A DNA stretch of 50,096 bases. It comes from a bacterium. Its GTDB lineage: Bacteria; CSSED10-310; JAJRTK01. Under the pieces are notes generated by a model that saw nothing but the letters and a program-made list of their open reading frames with translations, did not search any database and had not been told where the DNA came from. The position numbers and the translations under genes are program-made. How positions within the stretch are numbered: position 1 is the first letter of the stretch; each line of letters starts with the position of its first letter. The stretch is taken from contig JAJRTK010000512.1 of the NCBI GenBank assembly GCA_024278345.1, positions 1-50,096 on the forward strand. Reading direction: 5' to 3'. Below, one piece after another: positions 43,710 to 50,096 of the stretch.

Positions 43710-44864
43710 TCATTTGCCCGGAATCTTCTTGGATCCCCTCTCTTGGGTTCGCTGTGATTGGGAAGGACCCTCCGCCGGTTCAGGTTTTTCTGGCTTCTTT
43801 GGAGGCTCAATATTAATGAGGGTGACAAAGGTCCCAAGAAGGCCGCCACGGCTGTCGCGCATCGGTTCCTGGGTCAGGCGGAATTTGCCATCGGTGAGCT
43901 CGATATCTGCGCGGATACGCTTGCCTTCCCGTAGCAGAGTCACAATCGCTCCAAGGTCCCGGCGCCAACCTGCGGAAAGGAGCATGACACGACCGGAGGC
44001 ATTGGTCAGGAGGACCTCCCGTCTGAGGTCGAAAATGATGGCAGGTCCATCGTAAAGCTCGAGAAGCGCCCGAGCGATCTGGGCTTTGTCCGCGCAGAGA
44101 GCTTCGTGGCGGTCGATTGTCTGCTGGAATTGCTCCAGCATGCGGTTGATCTCTGCGGCGACATCCCCGAATTCGTTCCGTTCGTGGCTGGGAAGCCTGA
44201 GATAGGCTTCGCCCTGAGCCAGTCGATGGAGGTGGTGGAGCAGGTTGGCAAAGGGCCGCATCAGAGAGTGGGAAAGAAGCCTGTAGTAACCATACACGGC
44301 CAGCAATCCACAGACTAGAAGGACGGAGAGCCACTGAACGCCCCGTTTTGCCAGTGCCTTGATGCGGCTTTGTCCCTCGTGGAGAGCCAGCTCATTGATT
44401 TTGAGGAGCTGCTGGGTGGCGTCCTGGAGTGTCCGGAGCTGCGGAAGAACCCGAATCTGATAGTGCTCGATGGTGGGCGGCGGCTCGATCTCGAGGTCAG
44501 GGCCGCTCCAACTGACAAAGTTCCGGAATTCCTCTGCCATGTTGCTAAGGATTTCCGCTTCCCCGGGAAGAGAAGAATGGCTCCGGGCTCTTTCCAGGTG
44601 GCTGGAGAAGGCATTGGCGAGTTGTTTGAAACGGCTGGTATCGATGGCGTCCCTTGCCAGGAGCCTTGCCATGTAGAGCCCGTTGAGCTGAGTCAAGTCC
44701 TGCTCCATGGTACGGGCAGCCTGGATGGACATGTAGTTTTGCTCGATGACGCCACTGATGGCGCTGCCCAGGTCGTGGATTCTCCATATCGCGGTCGTCG
44801 CGCTCAAGAGCATGATGATGGCCAGAACGATGAATCCGGCGAAGATCGACTCGGTTGCTCGCAT
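43710..44864 (-). CDS. Membrane HAMP-PAS sensor-like protein without output domain
   Basis: Inner-membrane protein of 384 residues with the front end of a histidine kinase or chemoreceptor. Seen: helix 1 (about 8-28), a periplasmic four-helix-bundle-like region (30-170), helix 2 (about 177-197), a HAMP segment (about 198-250, RPFANLLHHLHRLAQGE ... NEFGDVAAEINRM), a coiled linker and a PAS-like domain (about 268-365, PAIIFDLRREVLLTNASGR). It then ends in a Pro/Glu-rich tail; there is no HisKA, ATPase, GGDEF or methyl-accepting part, and no such frame follows. The ATG is 8 nt after the TrkA gene, with AAGGA upstream, so it belongs to the potassium-uptake operon and may sense or gate that system. 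Confidence 0.78.
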   Translation of the reverse strand: MRATESIFAGFIVLAIIMLLSATTAIWRIHDLGSAISGVIEQNYMSIQAARTMEQDLTQLNGLYMARLLARDAIDTSRFKQLANAFSSHLERARSHSSLPGEAEILSNMAEEFRNFVSWSGPDLEIEPPPTIEHYQIRVLPQLRTLQDATQQLLKINELALHEGQSRIKALAKRGVQWLSVLLVCGLLAVYGYYRLLSHSLMRPFANLLHHLHRLAQGEAYLRLPSHERNEFGDVAAEINRMLEQFQQTIDRHEALCADKAQIARALLELYDGPAIIFDLRREVLLTNASGRVMLLSAGWRRDLGAIVTLLREGKRIRADIELTDGKFRLTQEPMRDSRGGLLGTFVTLINIEPPKKPEKPEPAEGPSQSQRTQERGSKKIPGK

Positions 44865-44872
44865 ATCCGTCC

Positions 44873-45562
44873 TTAGTCCAGGTTGCTCATCCGAGCGACA
44901 TCGTCCGGAGAGCCCAGTAAAAGCAGAATATCGTCAGAAGTGAACTGGTCGTTGAGCCTCGGGATGGTGAGCTCCAGTTGGCGCTTCGTTTTGTGCCGGC
45001 TTCCAGAACTTGGCTGGCGTCGGATGGCCAAGATCAACACGCCGTAGCGGCGGCGGATATCGAGCTCCAGGATCGTCTTTCCCACAAAACTGGCGGGGAT
45101 ACTGACTTCGCCGATGACAACGTCGTCGGAAAGTGACTGGAGATCGAGGATCCCCGGCCGGACGATCCGGCCCGCCAGGCGATCCGCGGCTTCTTGTTCG
45201 GGATTGATGACTTCGTGAGCGCCGATGATCCGCAGAATTCGGCCGTGAAGCGGTGTTGTGGAACGGGCGATGATGCGGGGAACTCCAAGCTGCTTGAGAA
45301 GAGCCGTGGTCAAGATGCTGGATTCCACACTGTGGGTTCCCATGGCGACCACGACAGTACTCATTTCCGGTATCCCGACGTTGGCCAGGGCCGCCTCGTC
45401 GGTGGAATCCATACAAACCGTTCTGTCCACAAAAGAGCTCACCTGCTCCACGTGCTCCATGTTGTTGTCGATGGCGAGCACGGGCCACTTGTCCGTGGCA
45501 AGTGAGAACGCCAATGCGCGGCCGAAACGGCCCAAGCCAATAATGGCGACTTTTCCGAGCAC
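44873..45562 (-). CDS. TrkA/KtrA-type potassium channel regulatory subunit
   Basis: Cytoplasmic RCK protein of 229 residues that binds nucleotides and gates TrkH/KtrB. Seen: Rossmann N-domain with VAIIGLGRFGRALA (4-17) and the acidic end of the second strand (AIDNN), MDSTDEAAL, then a C-terminal RCK_C domain from about residue 140 (IGEVSIPASFVGKTI). It is one RCK unit as in KtrA rather than the doubled form of E. coli TrkA. The start is GTG at 45562 with AAGGAAGG upstream. It lies 84 nt after the channel gene and 8 nt before the HAMP-PAS gene. Confidence 0.9.
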   Translation of the reverse strand: MLGKVAIIGLGRFGRALAFSLATDKWPVLAIDNNMEHVEQVSSFVDRTVCMDSTDEAALANVGIPEMSTVVVAMGTHSVESSILTTALLKQLGVPRIIARSTTPLHGRILRIIGAHEVINPEQEAADRLAGRIVRPGILDLQSLSDDVVIGEVSIPASFVGKTILELDIRRRYGVLILAIRRQPSSGSRHKTKRQLELTIPRLNDQFTSDDILLLLGSPDDVARMSNLD

Positions 45563-45646
45563 CTCATACCTTCCTTGTTCTACGGCTCCACCGGTGCTTG
45601 CAGGTGCGTCGGCGTGCCCTTTTTTTCGGAGCCACAGGGAGCAAAA

Positions 45647-47668
45647 TCAGCCTACCAAAACATTTCCGTGAGGCAAGCGATAGGCGAGCCGGCTTTTCGA
45701 TTCTAGGAGCAGAACCAGGGTGAGCGGGCCGATCCGGCCGATGAACATCAGAACGATGATCACGAGCTTCCCGAAACTATCCAAAAGACCGGTTGTCCCT
45801 AGGGAGAGGCCCACGGTTGCCACGGCCGAAAACGCTTCGAAAACGAGAGATGGGAAAGAGCCCGACTGGGTGGCAAGAAGCAAAAGAACGCCTCCCGAAA
45901 CAAAGAGCAGCGACAATGTAATGACCACCGTCGCCTTGTAGACCGTGGCGACGGGGATGGTGCGGCCCATGACCTCGACTTCTTCTCTGCCCCGGATTGT
46001 CGATACCACTGCCGCCAATAAGACCATGATCGTCGTGACCTTGACACCTCCCCCGGTGGAGTTGGAGCAAGCTCCTACGAACATCAGCAACATCATGAAA
46101 AAAATTGTCGCCGACTGAAGTGTCCCATACGCCACACTGTTGAAGCCAGCCGTTCTACAGGTGACCGATTGGAAAAAGGCATTGAGCACCCGGTCCTGGA
46201 GCGGAAGTCCACCCAGCGAGGCGTCCCATTCCAACAACCCATAGACCAGAGTTCCAACCACGACCAGTGCCAACGTGCCAAGGAGAGACAAGCGCACGTG
46301 GATGGGGGTGGGACCCACCTCGGCCATCCCAATCAGGCGCCGGTAGAAAAGAGAGAGCACGCCAAAACCGATCCCACCAACCAAAATCAAGAGCGAAATG
46401 GTCAACAACCCGGGGACCGAGCCACGGAGCCCCACCAAGCTGTCGGAAAAGAGAGCGAAACCCGCGTTGCAGAACGCCGAGACGGAATGGAAAAGCCCGT
46501 ACCAACAACTTGTGGCAAGCCCGTATCCTTGCTTCAAGAAGACATTGGCCAAAAAAAGTGCGCCCACGAGCTCTATGGCAAGAGTGCCCAGCACAATGAA
46601 GCGTATGAGCGAAAAGAGCACGGCCGGGCGATCTGCTTCGTAAAGCGTCCCCAAGGCCGCCTCCGCTCGCAAGCCGATCCGGTGCCCCAAAAATAGCGAC
46701 GCAAAACTCGAAATCGTGATCATGCCCAGTCCCCCCACCTGGATCAGAACGAGCAAGACTACGTGGCCGAAGGTCGAAAAATCGACCGGTGTATCAAGAA
46801 CGATGAGACCCGTGACACAAGTGGCTGAAGTCGCCGTAAACAAAGCGTCCAAGAAACCGATGGGAGCGTGTGCCGACGCGACGGGAAAGCTCAGCAGAAT
46901 CGTGCCAACGGCGATGATCCCCGAAAAACTCAAGGCCAACATTTGCGCAGGGCGACGATAAAGGCCCTCCAGAATTCCCACGATAAGGTCGAGCTGGCGC
47001 ACAACGCCCCAAAGAAGAAAAATCTGACCCAAGGCGATCATCGTGAAAGCAAAGCTTGGGCGCACCACGAAAAGAAGAAGCGACAAAAACATGGCCAGCC
47101 ACCAAAACCTGGATTCCATAGGGCCGCGGGAGCCAGGCGGCAGCACAAAACGGGCTTCGATGACAGCCAGGGCCACCAAGATCGCCAGACAAAGATGCGT
47201 CCAGAGAGTTTGACTCAGCTCGTAGCCCACGAAGAGAAGGATGAGTACCAGCACCAGCAGATTGAGCCAGGTAACCGGTACCGCGAGAGAGCCATGGTCG
47301 GCATCTTCCAACCGGCACAACTGAACCATCCACACATTGGCCAGCGCGGCCACAGGCCACAATACCGCGTCGGGGGGAGAAAGAAAAAGAATCGGAAGAA
47401 CCGCGCAAAAACTGAGGAGCAGCGCATAAAATGCTGCCTTCCGTGGCAATATCCTCGACTGAAGGTAGACTCCAGCCGATCCAAGAGCCAAGAAACCCGT
47501 GAGGCCGAGCCCAACAGGCGTCACGACATCCGCCGGACCAAAAGCTCCACCAGGATCGGAGAGCACAAGATAGACCAGGCCATTCAGCGGGGCCAGCGCC
47601 AAGATCGGGTATTGCGGCGCTAACCAGCGTGGCCTATCCACCGATGATCTCATTCCCGCAAGCCTCAT
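45647..47668 (-). CDS. TrkH/KtrB-type potassium uptake channel with N-terminal membrane extension
   Basis: Ion-conducting subunit for K+ (often Na+-dependent), 673 residues. The C-terminal 450 or so are KtrB/TrkH: the selectivity-loop regions SATCVTGL, SAFCNAGF, CRTAGFN and SNSTGGGVK are visible in order, with IQVGGLGMITI after the first. About 230 additional residues at the N-terminus form six or seven more helices not found in plain KtrB (about 450 residues). An in-frame ATG at 47653 is an equally good start. It follows the Hfq-like gene by 55 nt and precedes the TrkA gene. Confidence 0.88.
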   Translation of the reverse strand: MRLAGMRSSVDRPRWLAPQYPILALAPLNGLVYLVLSDPGGAFGPADVVTPVGLGLTGFLALGSAGVYLQSRILPRKAAFYALLLSFCAVLPILFLSPPDAVLWPVAALANVWMVQLCRLEDADHGSLAVPVTWLNLLVLVLILLFVGYELSQTLWTHLCLAILVALAVIEARFVLPPGSRGPMESRFWWLAMFLSLLLFVVRPSFAFTMIALGQIFLLWGVVRQLDLIVGILEGLYRRPAQMLALSFSGIIAVGTILLSFPVASAHAPIGFLDALFTATSATCVTGLIVLDTPVDFSTFGHVVLLVLIQVGGLGMITISSFASLFLGHRIGLRAEAALGTLYEADRPAVLFSLIRFIVLGTLAIELVGALFLANVFLKQGYGLATSCWYGLFHSVSAFCNAGFALFSDSLVGLRGSVPGLLTISLLILVGGIGFGVLSLFYRRLIGMAEVGPTPIHVRLSLLGTLALVVVGTLVYGLLEWDASLGGLPLQDRVLNAFFQSVTCRTAGFNSVAYGTLQSATIFFMMLLMFVGACSNSTGGGVKVTTIMVLLAAVVSTIRGREEVEVMGRTIPVATVYKATVVITLSLLFVSGGVLLLLATQSGSFPSLVFEAFSAVATVGLSLGTTGLLDSFGKLVIIVLMFIGRIGPLTLVLLLESKSRLAYRLPHGNVLVG

Positions 47669-47723
47669 CCCACCGGCATTCCGCAGCTATCTTATTCATT
47701 CGAGACTCCATCGGTGGCTCGGT

Positions 47724-48638
47724 TCAGCGGCGGCGCCGACGATGCTTTTTCTTCTTCCCCGCTACCGGCTTTTGCCTCACCTTCTTCTCTTTCTTCCGCG
47801 GACTTGGCTTTTCAGATGGTTCCGTAGCCTCCCCCGAAGACGCGTCAGCGGCGTCCACGGGACCATGGGAGAGAAGAGCGTGGAAAAAGCCAACAGCTTC
47901 GACATTTTCGGCCACGGTCAATCCGAATTCATAACGGGCGAACCAGTTGACGACACCTTCCAGAAAGTCGCCGTCCCGAAAGACGAACCGCAGCCTCTCA
48001 CCCCCCCGGATCTCTTCGAAAAAGTCCTCTTTATCGATCTTAAGGCGCTCTTTGAGATCCACGGTGGCAGAGAGACCCCGTTTCTGAACCTCTTCGTCCA
48101 CGCTCATCGCATTCCGCAGAACATCGATCTGCTCCGGCGAAAACAGCAAGACTTTGACGTCGTGCTTCTGGAGTACCTCGGTTCCCTCTTCGGCCTCGAA
48201 TTCGAATTCGTATTTCTCAACACCACACAAACGGCCAACCCGCCATGGTCGCCCAAAAGACAAGATGGCGAGATCGCAAGCCCGGTGCTCTTCTACATCA
48301 AAAATACTGTATCGGGCTTTCCAAAAACGACTGGCCCGCCTTTTACCGCGGGCGACAACTTTTTCCAAGGATGCGTGCCCCCGGGCCACCTGGCCAGCCA
48401 CAGAGGCGGAAAGCCCGTAATCTTCCATCAGCCTCCGAGCCTTTTCCCTCAGCATCATCTTCCGGAGGACATCGTTCAGAGTCGTGCGACCGTCAATGAC
48501 ATGGAAAGCCAAATGCAGAGGAATCCCGCTCCGTTGTGAGAGCTCTCGCGCCTTTTCCCGGCGTTCGAACTCACCCGAATCTCTTTTGCGAAACGGTCTC
48601 TTGGAGCCCACCGGTCGATGAGAAGTACGCAATGCCAT
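47724..48638 (-). CDS. Protein with two tandem Hfq/Sm-like domains and basic tail
   Basis: Not recognised as a named protein. 304 residues, four parts are visible. (1) Two helical repeats at 28-62 and 64-98, aligned as EKAR-L....G....-A..V..G...L..V. (2) A first Sm/Hfq-like segment at about 117-167 ending VLQKHDVKVL, comparable to the Hfq YKHAI strand. (3) A second, clearer one at 211-256: FVFRDGDFLEG, NWFARYEFGL and GFFHALL match the Hfq patterns L-NG-L-G, F-F-ILL and YKHAI. (4) A tail from 279 of mostly Lys/Arg. This points to an RNA-binding protein; RNA binding itself is inference. The ATG has a very strong ribosome site (GGGGAGG). It is upstream of trkH in the same direction. An ordinary hfq is about 80 residues. 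Confidence 0.7.
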   Translation of the reverse strand: MALRTSHRPVGSKRPFRKRDSGEFERREKARELSQRSGIPLHLAFHVIDGRTTLNDVLRKMMLREKARRLMEDYGLSASVAGQVARGHASLEKVVARGKRRASRFWKARYSIFDVEEHRACDLAILSFGRPWRVGRLCGVEKYEFEFEAEEGTEVLQKHDVKVLLFSPEQIDVLRNAMSVDEEVQKRGLSATVDLKERLKIDKEDFFEEIRGGERLRFVFRDGDFLEGVVNWFARYEFGLTVAENVEAVGFFHALLSHGPVDAADASSGEATEPSEKPSPRKKEKKVRQKPVAGKKKKHRRRRR

Positions 48639-48800
48639 GACCTCCCCTCCCCTCTTGTTGTTCCACCAAAGGTTTCTAAGTCACCGTGGAGCCCTCAGCC
48701 CCCGGAATACAATCACGCCCCGGAATCCCTACATTGGCAACCAGAACCGACAAGGTTATTCTAACCAAGCGAAAACCCAATCGCTCCCAAAAAAATCACC

Positions 48801-49931
48801 CTATGCATTTGTTTTGCTTTCTTTCAAGCGCATTATTTCTTCGGCTTCGCTCACCCACTCCCTCCACAAGGCCAGGAGGACTGATAAAATCGTCGGACCA
48901 ATAAAGAGCCCAATCAGCCCGAAAGCTCCCACGCCTCCAAGGACTCCGAAGAACACCAACAGATAGGGAATGCGGGTCGCGCCGCTGATAAAGTAAGGCC
49001 TGAGGACGTTGTCAATGGTACTCACCAGCAGAGCACCCCACAAGAGCAATAAGATTCCCTGGAAAACCAGACCTTGCATCAGCAACCACAATCCCGCCGG
49101 GACCCAAATCAGGGGAGCGCCAAAAGGAATCAGCGCCAGTAATCCCGTCGCTGCCCCCAAGAGGAGAGGGGCTCCAACCCCGGCAATGAGGTAACCGATG
49201 CCCGCCAAAACCCCCTGGGCCATGGCTGTCAACAGCAAACCGTAAACGACCGCGCGGATGGTCTGCCCTACATTCTGAAAACGCCGCTGAACCTGTTCGC
49301 CGGCAAATCGCCGTGCGACTTTTCGGGTTTGCTCCACAACCTCTTCCCCGGAAAGGTAGAAGAAGAAAAGTGTCAGCAGGGTCAAACCTAGCTTAACGAT
49401 GTTTTTCCCAAGGCGGCCGCCAAGATCGAGTGCCAGATCCTGAAACGACGATGCCTTTTTCAGAATGAGCGACTTGATGGATTCAGGGTCCTCGTGCCAC
49501 TGCTTTGCCAGAGTTTCCACGCGAACTCCGACGATGGGCAGTTCCTTGAGCCACGATGGCGCTTCGGGAGGAGCGTGCAGAACTTCCCTGGCCTTCGCCA
49601 TGGTCCCCTGGACCTCCGTGGCCAGCCTCCATGATCCATAGAGCACGGGAAGCGCAACCGCCACAATGATCAAGAGCAGCATGATCCAGGCCGCCAAGAT
49701 CTGGCGCCCTCCAAGCCGAGCCAACAGACCGCGGTAAGCGGGCCAAGTCGTGTAACAAAGGACCCCTGCCCAAGCGAGGGGCGACAAAAAGGGTTTGAGC
49801 ACGACGTAAGTGCCAAGGAACAGAAACACCAAGAGAGTGATTCCCACAAACCAGCGCATATCTCGTCCTGTCATTGCCTTGTTCCTCGCGTGAATTGTCT
49901 TAACACTCATGGGAGAATCGGCCTCGGTCAT
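48801..49931 (-). CDS. AI-2E/PerM family transporter
   Basis: Inner-membrane protein of 376 residues from the AI-2 exporter/PerM family; members transport diverse small solutes or sodium ions, so the name does not fix the substrate. Seen: two N-terminal helices (about 27-60), a helix near 80-100, an amphipathic periplasmic segment (about 105-175), and the conserved C-terminal half with GLLALIPFGAPLIWVPAG, DNVLRPYFISG and GLFIGPTILSVLLALW. Start choice among several Met codons is uncertain; the ATG at 49931 is the first ATG of the frame. The 162 nt between this gene and the Hfq-like gene show no strong terminator. Confidence 0.86.
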   Translation of the reverse strand: MTEADSPMSVKTIHARNKAMTGRDMRWFVGITLLVFLFLGTYVVLKPFLSPLAWAGVLCYTTWPAYRGLLARLGGRQILAAWIMLLLIIVAVALPVLYGSWRLATEVQGTMAKAREVLHAPPEAPSWLKELPIVGVRVETLAKQWHEDPESIKSLILKKASSFQDLALDLGGRLGKNIVKLGLTLLTLFFFYLSGEEVVEQTRKVARRFAGEQVQRRFQNVGQTIRAVVYGLLLTAMAQGVLAGIGYLIAGVGAPLLLGAATGLLALIPFGAPLIWVPAGLWLLMQGLVFQGILLLLWGALLVSTIDNVLRPYFISGATRIPYLLVFFGVLGGVGAFGLIGLFIGPTILSVLLALWREWVSEAEEIMRLKESKTNA

Positions 49932-49977
49932 GGTACCGGCCACCCGAAAAAAGCACGCAGCGCAAAAAGATGTGGGT

Positions 49978-50074
49978 CCAGGGAGCTGGCTCCCTGGCGT
50001 GGGTCTGGGAGCGGCGCTCCCAGCGGAGGTCCGGAGGCAGAGCCTCCGCCGGGTTCCAGGGCTGGAAGCCCTGG
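49978..50074. repeat. Tandem array of four short perfect hairpins
   Basis: Four palindromic units with 7-8-bp stems: 49978-49997 (CCAGGGAG/CTCCCTGG), 50005-50023 (CTGGGAGC/GCTCCCAG, loop GGC), 50032-50048 (CGGAGGC/GCCTCCG, loop AGA) and 50056-50074 (CCAGGGCT/AGCCCTGG, loop GGA). Linkers are 7-8 nt and each ends in a GGGT/GGTC/GGTT-like group. The array is upstream of the AI-2E-type gene and may run beyond the window edge. It is similar in form to REP/BIME-like intergenic repeats. Confidence 0.8.
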
Positions 50075-50096
50075 GGCGGCGTCTGAAATCTGCACC

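Noticed and set aside
46855-46875. GATGGGAGCG in the trkH gene as another dispersed-element copy
   Set aside because: Only ten bases match; neither the hairpin nor the GGCGA boxes are present and the stretch encodes conserved channel sequence.
1-50096. tRNA genes, rRNA genes, CRISPR arrays, insertion sequences, prophage
   Set aside because: Scanned by eye for T-loop motifs, spaced direct repeats and transposase or integrase motifs; none found. A covariance-model scan could still find an RNA missed here.

Overview
The window is GC-rich, densely coding bacterial DNA from a Gram-negative, respiring organism. Evidence for this includes Tat-exported Fe-S and Mo proteins, a lipoprotein, a fused b6/IV-type cytochrome b with a Rieske protein, and multihaem c-type cytochromes. 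No rRNA, tRNA, CRISPR array, transposase or phage gene was seen, so the lineage cannot be fixed. The gene set (bc complex with multihaem cytochrome c, single-chain carboxylase, fused Sat-CysC) would suit poorly characterised groups such as NC10, Nitrospirota/Nitrospinota, deltaproteobacterial-grade phyla or PVC relatives. That placement is inference only.

Region 1 (1-13,472): an eight-gene minus-strand operon and a divergent Rrf2/IscR-type regulator. In order of transcription it encodes a GltD-like FAD/Fe-S protein, a Rieske protein, a fused cytochrome b, a membrane-anchored decahaem cytochrome c (4 + 6 haems), a Tat-exported NapA/NasA-type molybdoenzyme, two NapG-like ferredoxins and a NapH-like protein with an extra exported domain. 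NapB, NapC and NapD are absent. The simplest reading is a dedicated quinol-oxidising bc complex wired through the decahaem protein to a periplasmic Mo reductase. This would be an energy-conserving alternative to the usual NapC/NapGH route.

Region 2 (13,793-24,000): an orphan hydantoinase B-type subunit, a dicarboxylate/glutamate symporter, dCTP deaminase and a PEBP/YbhB protein on plus. On minus is an approximately 1870-residue single-chain biotin-dependent carboxylase holding biotin carboxylase, BCCP and carboxyltransferase parts.

Region 3 (24,000-38,800): a very long MscK-like mechanosensitive channel, a PhnDCE-type ABC importer, a Ser/Thr kinase-AAA-TPR regulator, a bifunctional ATP sulfurylase/APS kinase, and a Wzx-type flippase.

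Region 4 (38,800-50,096): a second Ser/Thr kinase, HemL, a KptA-like/NUDIX fusion and a metallo-beta-lactamase hydrolase on plus. On minus lies a run of an AI-2E-type transporter, a protein with two tandem Hfq/Sm-like domains, TrkH/KtrB, TrkA/KtrA and a HAMP-PAS membrane protein lacking an output domain.

Two kinds of non-coding structure stand out. A dispersed element of about 50-60 nt occurs five times (near 13.6, 15.4, 24.1, 37.25 and 43.6 kb). It has a conserved GGGAGCGGAA box next to a hairpin whose stem sequence changes between copies while pairing is kept. At the right edge there is a tandem array of four short perfect hairpins.
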